Source of the DNA: G020350405 sp964513655
GTDB taxonomy: Bacteria > Planctomycetota > Phycisphaerae > Sedimentisphaerales > Anaerobacaceae
Reading direction: 5' to 3'
Assembly (NCBI GenBank): GCA_964513655.1
Contig: CAZENQ010000005.1
Span: forward strand, 1-64,000
Length of the DNA: 64,000 nt
The position numbers and the translations under genes were made by a program. The notes below the pieces were generated by a model. The model saw only the letters and a list, made by a program, of their open reading frames with translations, was not told the DNA's origin and searched no databases. Shown here in pieces: positions 51,285-59,307 of the stretch. How positions within the stretch are numbered: position 1 is the stretch's first letter; every line of letters starts with the position of its first letter.

Positions 51285-51413
51285 CTTTGGCTTCACCAGG
51301 GCCGACTACCGGCCAACAGACAAAGTCAACAGGCTAGCGCAGAAGCTCGCTTCGAGCATAGTTGATGACTTTGCCTGACCCGGCCATTTGCAAAATGGCC
51401 CATGAAGCCAAAG
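51285..51413. repeat. 129-bp nested multi-hairpin element
   Basis: Outer perfect 11-bp inverted repeat CTTTGGCTTCA (51285-51295)/TGAAGCCAAAG (51403-51413). Inside it are side hairpins GGCCG-N5-CGGCC (51300-51314) and GGCCATTT-GCA-AAATGGCC (51382-51400), a middle stem CAGACAAAGTCA (51317-51328)/TGACTTTGCCTG (51366-51377, one mismatch), and a central hairpin GCTCG-CTT-CGAGC (51345-51357). It could be a MITE-like repeat or a structured RNA. No promoter, Rho-type T tract or ORF goes with it. Confidence 0.7.
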
Positions 51414-51492
51414 CCCATTCGTGCCGGTTCGTGTTTATTCGTGGTTAATTCTCTCCGTGCCCTCTGTGGCAAAAAAATGCTTTGTGGCTAAC

Positions 51493-51608
51493 CAAAAAAT
51501 GTAAAACGAAACCAATTTTCGAAGGGCAAAAATGAACATAAGCTCAGCTTTAACAAAGGCTTACGAAAATGAACAACTTGGCCGACCCGGCCAAAACGAA
51601 ACCAATCT
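51493..51608. repeat. ~115-bp direct repeat, copy 2
   Basis: Second copy of the unit at 51124-51238, same orientation, start-to-start distance 369 bases. The two copies flank the multi-hairpin element and a stretch with GTTCGTGTTTATTCGTGG (51427-51444). Confidence 0.85.
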
Positions 51609-51645
51609 TGCCATCCCCCGGCGGTTTTGAAATTACGGATAATTT

Positions 51646-52278
51646 CTAACGCGGCTTGATTACCCTCTGTTCCTCGAATACCCTGCCCGTCAGATAATCG
51701 GTGAACGTTACCTTCACCGTCAAGGGCTCTTTAAACTGCTCGATCTTGTCGGCCACGTCGAAAGTCAATCTGTAGTTGGTGGTTACGATTGTAGCAAACC
51801 AGAGTTCTTTCAGCTCTTCCGGCCCAACGTGCCACTCCCCAAGAAGCGCCTTGTCCTGCTCTCTATTGAGGTCCCAGAGCTGAACATCCACAGCCCCGGT
51901 CGCCTTTACTATATCACCCTCTTCGTCCATCGGCTGTATATAGACAATCAGCTTTTCGTATTGGCCGTCTTTGTCCTTATCGTAAAGATTGGTATATCTC
52001 GTAACCTTTACTGCCTGCACTTCATACAGCCCTTCCAGCTTGTCTTCCGGCAGACCCGAAAGGACCTCTATCTGTCTTTCTAATTGCTCGTTCTTGGATT
52101 TGGCCTGCTCAAGTCCATACGTTAATTGTGCTTTTTCCCCTCGCAGCGTGTCGATTTGTTCTGCCAGGGGTGATTTACCGCCATTTTCACAGCCGACAAC
52201 GAAACCCAGCAGGCCTACGCCTACGATAGCGTATACTCCGCAGCGCACAGCGTTTGGTTTTGCCTTTTTAATTTTCAC
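51646..52278 (-). CDS. hypothetical lipoprotein with coiled coil
   Basis: 210 residues from a GTG. Signal with lipobox FVVGC (Cys30). A short coiled coil (~42-75, LRGEKAQLTYGLEQAKSKNE) is followed by a beta-rich domain (~80-210: YTNLYDKDKDGQYEKLIVYI, VKVTFTDYLTGRVFEEQRV). No family recognised. It starts 3 bases after the clpP stop and is the last gene of the tig-clpP-clpP transcript. Confidence 0.72.
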   Translation of the reverse strand: MKIKKAKPNAVRCGVYAIVGVGLLGFVVGCENGGKSPLAEQIDTLRGEKAQLTYGLEQAKSKNEQLERQIEVLSGLPEDKLEGLYEVQAVKVTRYTNLYDKDKDGQYEKLIVYIQPMDEEGDIVKATGAVDVQLWDLNREQDKALLGEWHVGPEELKELWFATIVTTNYRLTFDVADKIEQFKEPLTVKVTFTDYLTGRVFEEQRVIKPR

Positions 52279-52281
52279 TTC

Positions 52282-52908
52282 TTATTTTCCTTTGCCCCTG
52301 ACAATCTCGGGCGCCTTCTGCAATATCCTGTCGACCAGCCCGTAATTGATTGCCTCCTTCGCCTCCAGCCACAGGTTTCGGTCGCAGTCCTTTTCTATTT
52401 TATCGGCGTCTTGGCCGGTATGTTTGGCTAATATTTGATAGAGCCGCCCGCGAAGCCGAAGTATCTCCTGCGCCTCGATGTCCAAATCGGTAGCGGTTCC
52501 CTCTAATAATCCTATAATTGACGGCTGGTGCAAAAGCACCCTGCTGTTCGCCAGCAGAAACCGCTTACCAGCCTTACCCCCGGACAGCAGTACCGCCCCC
52601 ATACTCGCCGCCTGTCCGACACAGTAGGTTGCAACATCGCAACGCAAAAACTGCATCGTGTCATAAATCGCAAGCCCCGCCGTGATTGAGCCACCGGGTG
52701 AATTGATATAGAAATGGATATCGGTCTTGCTGTCTTCGTTGCTCAGAAACAGCATCTGCGCGATAATCAAATTTGCGCTTACGTCGTCGGCCGGCCCGCC
52801 GAGAAAGACTATCCTGTCCTTAAGCAGCCTCGAATAAATATCATAAGCGCGTTCTGTTCGCCCGCTCTTTTCAATCACTATCGGCACTAAATTTTGATTA
52901 ACTGTCAT
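52282..52908 (-). CDS. clpP: ClpP protease subunit (second copy)
   Basis: 208 residues. Triad: Ser in GQAASMGAVLLSGG, His in RVLLHQPS, Asp in KDCDRNLWLEAKEA. Start RTERAYDIYSRLLKDRIVFLG is standard. It forms the ClpP barrel, perhaps mixed with the neighbour. 53 bases after the first clpP. Confidence 0.93.
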   Translation of the reverse strand: MTVNQNLVPIVIEKSGRTERAYDIYSRLLKDRIVFLGGPADDVSANLIIAQMLFLSNEDSKTDIHFYINSPGGSITAGLAIYDTMQFLRCDVATYCVGQAASMGAVLLSGGKAGKRFLLANSRVLLHQPSIIGLLEGTATDLDIEAQEILRLRGRLYQILAKHTGQDADKIEKDCDRNLWLEAKEAINYGLVDRILQKAPEIVRGKGK

Positions 52909-52961
52909 CTTTATTATACCTCATCTATTTTTTGTACTCCCGAGGCGCCGGGATTACCTGT

Positions 52962-53645
52962 CTACTTGCTTTTCTTTGACTTTTTATCATCCTTCTTCTC
53001 TTTGTCTTCTTCGTGCAGCACCTCATCAATAATGCCGTACTTTTGGGCCTCCTCAGCAGTCATATACCTGTCTCTTTCAGTCTCAGCGGCGATTTTATCA
53101 ACGGGCTGGCCGGTATGTTTTGAAAGTATCTCATTTAACATGGTCTTGGCTTTCAAAATCTCCTCCGCCTGGATTTTGATGTCAGCTGCCTGGCCGCTAA
53201 CGCCTCCCCATGGCTGATGAAGCATAACTTTGGCGTGTGGAAGGGCGTATCGCTTGCCTTTTGTGCCGGCTGCCAGTATCAACGCACCCCCGGACTGGGC
53301 CCTGCCGATACAAAAAGTCGCCACCGGAGAGTTGACGAAACGTATGGTATCGTAAACGGCCATCGTGTCGTCAACGCTCCCGCCCGGCGAGTTGATGTAG
53401 AGGCTGATTTCCGTCGCACGCTTGAGGTTGTCAAGATACAGTATCTTCATAATGACCTCGGCCGCCCTTTGATACGATATCTCACCTATCAGAAACACAA
53501 TCCGGTTCTCCAGCAGCATATCATCAAGACTCATCTGACGGTACCGCTGATACTGACCGTACTGATTGTATATCTCCAGCTCCTTCGGCCCCATCCCAAT
53601 ATCAGAAACCTTCACAATCTTTTTTCCGGGATGTTCAATCAACAT
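52962..53645 (-). CDS. clpP: ClpP protease subunit (first copy)
   Basis: 227 residues. Triad: Ser in GRAQSGGALILAAGTKG (AQSGG rather than the usual AASMG), His in KVMLHQPWGG, Asp in ERDRYMTAEEAQKYG. A Lys-rich tail (EDKEKKDDKKSKKSK) is unusual. The two copies differ enough to form hetero-oligomers as in some bacteria with tandem clpPs. It follows the tig gene; no clpX is in the window. Confidence 0.92.
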   Translation of the reverse strand: MLIEHPGKKIVKVSDIGMGPKELEIYNQYGQYQRYRQMSLDDMLLENRIVFLIGEISYQRAAEVIMKILYLDNLKRATEISLYINSPGGSVDDTMAVYDTIRFVNSPVATFCIGRAQSGGALILAAGTKGKRYALPHAKVMLHQPWGGVSGQAADIKIQAEEILKAKTMLNEILSKHTGQPVDKIAAETERDRYMTAEEAQKYGIIDEVLHEEDKEKKDDKKSKKSK

Positions 53646-53734
53646 TTATGGCTTCCTTCTATAAAGATTCAAACCGTTCAAGATTTCAAACAGCATATTT
53701 GCAACCGTGCTCTATAAAAGCATATCGGATATTT

Positions 53735-55186
53735 CTATTTGCTGGTTTTCTTTTTCGCTGTTGTCTTGCGCTTTTTGGGTTGTTTTTTCTCGCCAGAGAC
53801 CGATTTTTTTGCCTTTTTCTTTGTTGTCTCCTCGGCCTCTTTGGCCTTCTTTTTGGGTTTGACTTCCGTTATCTTCGCCGATTCGAGCAGTTTGGCGATG
53901 CACTTGTTCTCCCGCACCTGCAGTTTGAATTGTGCCAGCGAGCCGTCCCGAACCATCCCTTCCCTCATCCTTTCGGGCCGTTGTCCCCGCTGAACAGCTA
54001 ATTGTGCGATATGCCCGTTAATCTCTTCCTCCGTAACTTCGATTTCGAGCTTCGTAGCGATTTTGTCCATTATGAAGAATGTTTTGAGTTGTTCTTTTGC
54101 CTGCTGGTCACTGCTCGCCTGCAGCTGTTCCATCTGCTCTTCGACCTGCTCGCGCGCCAGGCCCCGCATCAGCAGATTGGAATACTGTCTTTGCAGCAGC
54201 GTTGTCGAGTGCTCGGCAACAACATCCACAGGAAGGTCAAAATCGGTATTATCAAGCAGATGCTTATAAATCTGCTCCGCCATCTCTGTTCGCGCCTGCG
54301 TCTCTAGCCGGCCGTGCAGCGTATCGCGCATCTTCTCCCGCAGCTCGTCCTCATCCTCGACGCCGAACCTTTTGAAAAACTCTTCGTCCATCGCGGCGGG
54401 CGTGAGACACTTGATGTCCTTTACGGCAATCTTGATATCTACCTTTTTCCCGCGATACTCTTCTCTGAAATACGTCTTTGGTACGTCGACGCTTGTTTGC
54501 CTGGTCTCCCCGCCCTTGGCGCCCGTCAGGACCTCATCCAGATTCTCGACCGGCACCGCCCCCACAAAGCCATTTTGCCTTACGTATATCTCAATATTGT
54601 TGAGTTTCTGCTCTTCCTCAACGTCCTCAGCTTTCAAAACCACATCGGCAATTATCTGGTCCTCAAGTTCAACTGCTCCGCCCTCCCGTGGCGCCCATAT
54701 GCCCGACCATCTTTGTAACTGCTCAATTTCCCTGTTGACCTGCTCGTCGGTAACTTCCAGCTTTGTCTTTTCTACCGCAATGCCTTCCAACTGCGGCAAA
54801 TCGAACTCCGGACGAACTTCAACCTCAAAATCAAATTTCAGCGGTCCCGCCTCCGGCAGCTCTATACTCTCGAAATCAACGTCCGGGTCACGAAGAACAT
54901 CAAGCTCGTTGTCCTTAAGGGCCGAGTCGCTCGCATCAGCCAACAGCTTCAGCTTGACTTGCTCATTTGTCTCTTTGCCGAATCTCTTCTCTAAAAGCCG
55001 ACGCGGCGCCCGCCCCTTGCGAAAACCCGAAACTATCGCTTCTTTACGCAGAGTCTCATATTGTTCATCTGTGGCATTTTTTACCGCCTCTTCCGGTATT
55101 TCCACGGAGACCTTTTTCTTGCAGGGTCCGGCCTCTTTGATTGTCACTGTGTTTTTCGATTCTGCGGTTTGTTCTTCTTCAGCCAT
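53735..55186 (-). CDS. tig: trigger factor with Lys-rich tail
   Basis: 483 residues. Ribosome-binding signature GFRKGRAPRRLLEKRFG (~55), a divergent FKBP-like domain (~150-250), and a helical C-terminal arm domain ending near 440. The final ~40 residues are almost all Lys, Thr, Glu and Ala (KKAKKSVSGEKKQPKKRKTT), unlike typical trigger factors. It folds nascent chains. AGGAG lies 8 bases before the ATG. First gene of tig-clpP-clpP-lipoprotein. Confidence 0.94.
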   Translation of the reverse strand: MAEEEQTAESKNTVTIKEAGPCKKKVSVEIPEEAVKNATDEQYETLRKEAIVSGFRKGRAPRRLLEKRFGKETNEQVKLKLLADASDSALKDNELDVLRDPDVDFESIELPEAGPLKFDFEVEVRPEFDLPQLEGIAVEKTKLEVTDEQVNREIEQLQRWSGIWAPREGGAVELEDQIIADVVLKAEDVEEEQKLNNIEIYVRQNGFVGAVPVENLDEVLTGAKGGETRQTSVDVPKTYFREEYRGKKVDIKIAVKDIKCLTPAAMDEEFFKRFGVEDEDELREKMRDTLHGRLETQARTEMAEQIYKHLLDNTDFDLPVDVVAEHSTTLLQRQYSNLLMRGLAREQVEEQMEQLQASSDQQAKEQLKTFFIMDKIATKLEIEVTEEEINGHIAQLAVQRGQRPERMREGMVRDGSLAQFKLQVRENKCIAKLLESAKITEVKPKKKAKEAEETTKKKAKKSVSGEKKQPKKRKTTAKKKTSK

Positions 55187-55387
55187 CTTGGTGCTCCTAT
55201 GGAAAATTGCGTTTTAGCAGCCCTAAAATAACAAACAAAAAAGGCGTCGGAAAACAAAATTCCTTGGCCGCATGTCAATAACTTTCAGGCTCGAAACTTA
55301 CCTGAGCCCTCAACATATCGGCGACCAACGCCAAACTACCGCTTAGCCGGTAACTCACCGATACTATATTCCGACAACATCCGTCAA

Positions 55388-55459
55388 AGCGGGTGATGAG
55401 ATTTGAACTCACGACATTCACGTTGGCAACGTGACGCTCTACCACTGAGCTACACCCGC
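55388..55459 (-). tRNA. tRNA-Gly (anticodon GCC)
   Basis: 72 bases. Acceptor GCGGGTG pairs with CACCCGC, discriminator T. The anticodon arm CACGT-TGCCAAC-GTG gives GCC. CCA is not encoded. Confidence 0.95.
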
Positions 55460-55471
55460 GGTTACCATTAC

Positions 55472-55499
55472 AGTATAAAACCTGAATTTCCCCTTGCAA
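55472..55499 (-). promoter_or_regulatory. promoter of tRNA-Gly(GCC)
   Basis: Minus strand: TTGCAA (55494-55499), 16-base spacer, TATACT (55472-55477), 12 bases before the tRNA. Confidence 0.55.
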
Positions 55500-55619
55500 G
55501 CCTCTTTTTGCAAAAATTTTGCTTGTATCTGCCCCTTGTGGATATGGTACAATAGTAACTGCTGGCAACCGGTTCACCGCTGCACCAAGGGCAATAAAGA
55601 CTCAGTAAGGGGCAGTAAT

Positions 55620-56492
55620 ATGGCCACAAACCATCCACGATTGTGCAGGAAATGGATGCCTGTGCCGCTGGGTTTGTTAGTGCTTGCTGTGGTATTCATA
55701 GGGGCCGCCCTGCCTACTCTTGCCGCCGAGAAGAAAGAGGCCGACCCGAACCAGCCCAAGCAGAAGCAAAAGTCCGCAAAGCAAAAGGAAAAGAAACCTC
55801 CCCGCCCCGACCACTCCCACCCGGCCTTCAAACAGCGGACCAAAGAACGCAACAGACTGGTCTCCAGATGGATAGAGGGTCAGCGTGTTCGCGACCCGAA
55901 CGTCCTGACTGCAATGCGCACCGTGCCTCGCCACGAGTTTGTCCGCCCCGGCGATTCGCGCAGGGCTTACGCCGACCACCCGATTTCGATAGGTTTGGGA
56001 CAGTCCATAAGTCAGCCGTATATCGTCGCCTACATGACCGAGTTCCTGAAGCTGCGACCCGACCACAAGGTCCTCGAGGTCGGCACCGGCTCCGGCTATC
56101 AGGCCGCCGTCTGTGCCGAGATTGCCCAACAGGTCTATACCATCGAGATTATCGAGGCCCTCGCCAAGTCAGCCAAGCAGCGCCTAAAAAAGCTCGGCTA
56201 CCCCAATGTATCCGTCAAGGCAGCCGATGGTTATTTCGGCTGGCCCAAGCAAGCTCCCTTCGACGCCATTATTGTAACTGCCGCCGCCGGTCTTGTCCCG
56301 CCGCCGTTGATTGAGCAGCTAAAGCCAAACGGCAGAATGATTCTGCCCCTTGGCAACCCCTACGGCTCACAGACCCTCGTGCTCATTACCAAGGATGATA
56401 AGGGCGAGGTCCGAAGCAAAGCCGTTTTGCCGGTGCGATTTGTCCCTATGACCGGCCACATACTTGAGAGTAAACGGCCGCCCAAGAAATGA
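55620..56492 (+). CDS. pcm: exported protein-L-isoaspartate O-methyltransferase
   Basis: 290 residues from ATG 55620 with GGGG 8 bases upstream. Residues ~12-34 (VPLGLLVLAVVFIGAALPTL then AAE) are a signal peptide or anchor, followed by a Lys/Pro-rich linker. The enzyme has VPRHEFVRPGD, ISIGLGQSISQPYIVAYM, the SAM loop VLEVGTGSGYQAA (~153) and RMILPLGNPYG, all as in PIMT. PIMT normally is cytoplasmic and repairs isoaspartyl residues; this copy should act in the periplasm. Stop overlaps the next ATG (ATGA). Confidence 0.9.
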   Translation: MATNHPRLCRKWMPVPLGLLVLAVVFIGAALPTLAAEKKEADPNQPKQKQKSAKQKEKKPPRPDHSHPAFKQRTKERNRLVSRWIEGQRVRDPNVLTAMRTVPRHEFVRPGDSRRAYADHPISIGLGQSISQPYIVAYMTEFLKLRPDHKVLEVGTGSGYQAAVCAEIAQQVYTIEIIEALAKSAKQRLKKLGYPNVSVKAADGYFGWPKQAPFDAIIVTAAAGLVPPPLIEQLKPNGRMILPLGNPYGSQTLVLITKDDKGEVRSKAVLPVRFVPMTGHILESKRPPKK

Positions 56493-58894
56493 CCATAACC
56501 TCAATCGCTATCTTTCTCGTATCTGCGGCAACACTCGGACTCGAACTTGCCCTGGTCCGGGTCTTCTCTATCGGCCACTGGCATCATTTCTCCTTTTTGA
56601 TTATAAGCACGGCGCTGCTCGGCTTCGGCGCCGGCGGGACCTGCGTTACAATCGCTTCAAAAACCCTTACAGCCAACTACAAAAAAACGCTGTGGTCCTT
56701 TGCCTGCGGATTGGCTCTGACAGTGCCGATTGTCTTCCAATTGAGCCAAAAGGTCCCGCTCGATGAGCTGCAGCTTATATGGGACCCCCGTCAGATACTT
56801 TATCTGTTCGCTTATTACCTGTTGCTTTTCGTCCCTTTTTTCTGCGCAGGCACGTTCGTGGCCCTGGCATTCACCGTTTGCGCCGACAAGGCCCATCGTT
56901 TGTACTTTTACAATATGACTGGTTCCGGCGCCGGCGCCGCGGCAATCGTCGCGATGATGTACGGCAATCCCCCGCAGCATCTTCTGCTGCTCACCAGCTC
57001 TGCCGCATTCCTAGCCGCGCTGCTTCTGGCCTTATCGATGCCGCGACGCTTCCTCCTGACAACTTTTATTCTTGCCGCAGCTTGCATCTTCGCCTTTAGC
57101 CCAACAGGGCCGTTGGAACCGGAGATTGAAATCTCCGAAAACAAATCTCTGGTTTACTACCAGGCCCTGCCTGATTCCGAAACTCTTGCCGTCCGATACA
57201 GCCCCCTGGGCCGCTTGGACTGTCTCCGGGCACCCGCCGTTCGACACTTCCCCGGCCTCAGTATCGCATACCAGGGCTCGCTGCCCCAGCAGATGTTGAT
57301 AATCACCGACGCCGACGGTACCTCCGCGATAAATCACTTCGACCAGCTCAGCGACCTCAACTGCTACGACCACACGACCTCGGCCCTTCCCTACCATTTA
57401 CTTAATCAGCCTCACGCCTGCATCATCGGCGCAGGCGGCGGCTCCGATGTCGCGCAGGCCTTGGTGCTCGGCGCACGAAACGTTACCGCCGTCGAGATGA
57501 ACCCGCAGATAATAAATTTGGTTCGCGATGAGTTTGCCGATTTTGCCAACGGCTTATACGACCGAGCCGATGTTCAGCTCATCGCCGCTGAAGGTCGAAG
57601 TTTTCTGCAAACAACCCCTCAGCAGTTCGACATCATTAACGTCTCACTGCTCGACTCGTTCACCGCCTCGGCGGCGGGAGTCTACGCCCTCAATGAGAGT
57701 CATCTCTATACCATCGAGGCCATCGACCAGGCCCTCCGCCGATTGCGACCACAGGGCATCTTGAGTATCACCCGCATACTAAAAACCCCCCCGCGCGACA
57801 GCATCAAGATGTTCGCCACCGTAACCGAGGCCCTTCGCAAACGCGGCGTCGCCAATCCCGCCGACCACATCATTATGATTCGAAGCTGGGCCACCGCAAC
57901 GATTCTTGTCTCACCCCGGCCCTTCTCAGAAGTGCAAATCGCAGCCGCCCGCAGATTCGCCCCAGACCGGTCATTCGACCTCGTACATCTGCCCGGCATC
58001 AAGCCCGAGGATACAAACTTGTACCATGCACTTGAGCAGCCTGTTTATTACGAAAGTGCCCGTCACATTCTTTCGCCCCGGTACGAAACCTTCTATCGAA
58101 ATTACGCCTACAATATTCGCCCTGCTACCGACGACAGGCCCTACTTTTTCGATTTCTTCAAATTCAAGTCACTCCCGCATATGATTCGCACCATGCCCCG
58201 CCGATGGCTGCCTTTTTCCGAATGGGGCTATCTCGTCCTCGTAGCAACCCTGCTACAGGCCGTCTGTGCAAGCGCCTTATTCATTTTGCTGCCTCTATGG
58301 ATTGCCCGCCCAATCAGGACGGTCCGCTCTCGCAAACTCCCCGCGCTGGCTTACTTTCTCCTGCTCGGCCTCGCCTATATGTTTCTTGAAATGGGCTTCA
58401 TCCAGAAAATGACCCTGCTAATAGGCCACCCGGTCTTCGGCGTCGCTGTTACCTTAGTGGGATTCCTGCTCTTCTCCGGCTGCGGCTCTTTAACCTCAGC
58501 CCACCCCTCCAAACTGGCAAAGACACCCAACGGCATTATATGGCTCGCGGTATCAGCCATCGTTATTATCGGCCTGATTGAGATAACCTTGCTCGGTGTC
58601 TGCTTCGAATGGCTGGTCGGCTTCTCAAGACCAATTCGAATCTTACTCGGCCTGATTATAACAGCGCCCCTCGCATTCTTTATGGGGATGCCCTTCCCGA
58701 CAGCTTTAAGGCAGCTTCACGCCCGCGCCACACCGCTTGTACCTTGGGCCTGGGGTATTAACGGCTTCGCCTCAGTAACAGGCGCCGTCCTGGGAGCCTT
58801 CCTGGCCATCTCTCTGGGATTTACGACCTTGGCCTTTGTAGCCCTGGCATGTTATCTGCTGGCCGCAATCATCTCCAAGCCAATGTGCACCTAA
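56489..58894 (+). CDS. membrane-embedded spermidine-synthase-like protein
   Basis: 801 residues. About seven N-terminal helices (~1-215), a methyltransferase-fold domain (~230-500) with the SAM-type loop IGAGGGSDVAQALVLGA (~312) and VEMNPQIINLVRDE, and about seven C-terminal helices (~575-800). The catalytic DxxD region of true spermidine synthases is not evident (here LLDSFTASAAG), so polyamine synthesis is unlikely. Translationally coupled to the exported PIMT. Function unknown; a transporter fused to a transferase is an alternative view. Confidence 0.85.
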   Translation: MTITSIAIFLVSAATLGLELALVRVFSIGHWHHFSFLIISTALLGFGAGGTCVTIASKTLTANYKKTLWSFACGLALTVPIVFQLSQKVPLDELQLIWDPRQILYLFAYYLLLFVPFFCAGTFVALAFTVCADKAHRLYFYNMTGSGAGAAAIVAMMYGNPPQHLLLLTSSAAFLAALLLALSMPRRFLLTTFILAAACIFAFSPTGPLEPEIEISENKSLVYYQALPDSETLAVRYSPLGRLDCLRAPAVRHFPGLSIAYQGSLPQQMLIITDADGTSAINHFDQLSDLNCYDHTTSALPYHLLNQPHACIIGAGGGSDVAQALVLGARNVTAVEMNPQIINLVRDEFADFANGLYDRADVQLIAAEGRSFLQTTPQQFDIINVSLLDSFTASAAGVYALNESHLYTIEAIDQALRRLRPQGILSITRILKTPPRDSIKMFATVTEALRKRGVANPADHIIMIRSWATATILVSPRPFSEVQIAAARRFAPDRSFDLVHLPGIKPEDTNLYHALEQPVYYESARHILSPRYETFYRNYAYNIRPATDDRPYFFDFFKFKSLPHMIRTMPRRWLPFSEWGYLVLVATLLQAVCASALFILLPLWIARPIRTVRSRKLPALAYFLLLGLAYMFLEMGFIQKMTLLIGHPVFGVAVTLVGFLLFSGCGSLTSAHPSKLAKTPNGIIWLAVSAIVIIGLIEITLLGVCFEWLVGFSRPIRILLGLIITAPLAFFMGMPFPTALRQLHARATPLVPWAWGINGFASVTGAVLGAFLAISLGFTTLAFVALACYLLAAIISKPMCT

Positions 58895-58898
58895 GCAC

Positions 58899-59243
58899 TC
58901 AGCAGGTAAGATGCAAGGCCGCCGCGACGTTTACCCCCGCCTCTGACAGCTCATTAAACTTCTCCACCGCCTTGTACGTACCCATTGTCTCTAATTGGAT
59001 GTTGTTTTCTTTCAGGAATTGCTGCGTCGTCCCAGGCACATCCATCATCCCTGATGCCCCGCAGCCGACAACCAAAACGCTCGGCTTCGCTTCGATGACG
59101 GTCGTCAAATCTTCGACAGCCAACGAATGCCCCTGCTTCCTCCACCAATTGGACTGAACGGTCTCGGCGAGGATTATCACATCGCCGTTATACCTCGCCC
59201 CATTAATAACCATCTCACCGAACTGGTACGAATCTATACGCAT
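58899..59243 (-). CDS. Mth938-like (DUF498) domain protein
   Basis: 114 residues from ATG 59243 (MRIDSYQFGEMVINGARY). VVGCGASGMMDVPG and YKAVEKFNELSEAGVNVAAALHLTC fit the small Mth938/NDUFAF3 domain. Function unknown in bacteria; the mitochondrial relative assists complex I assembly. It converges with the spermidine-synthase-like gene across 4 bases. An upstream ATG 21 bases earlier is possible. Confidence 0.85.
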   Translation of the reverse strand: MRIDSYQFGEMVINGARYNGDVIILAETVQSNWWRKQGHSLAVEDLTTVIEAKPSVLVVGCGASGMMDVPGTTQQFLKENNIQLETMGTYKAVEKFNELSEAGVNVAAALHLTC

Positions 59244-59307
59244 ATCTTCACCTGATTCTCTCAAACCTAATTAACGCTCCACTTGAAATCAATATAAAGC
59301 TGCGCTT

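Noticed and set aside
55355..55364. TCACCGATAC, matching ten bases of the proposed LexA operator, upstream of tig
   Set aside because: Only one half is intact (the other arm reads GTAAC), so it is not a palindrome; kept as a remark in the operator finding but not called a site.
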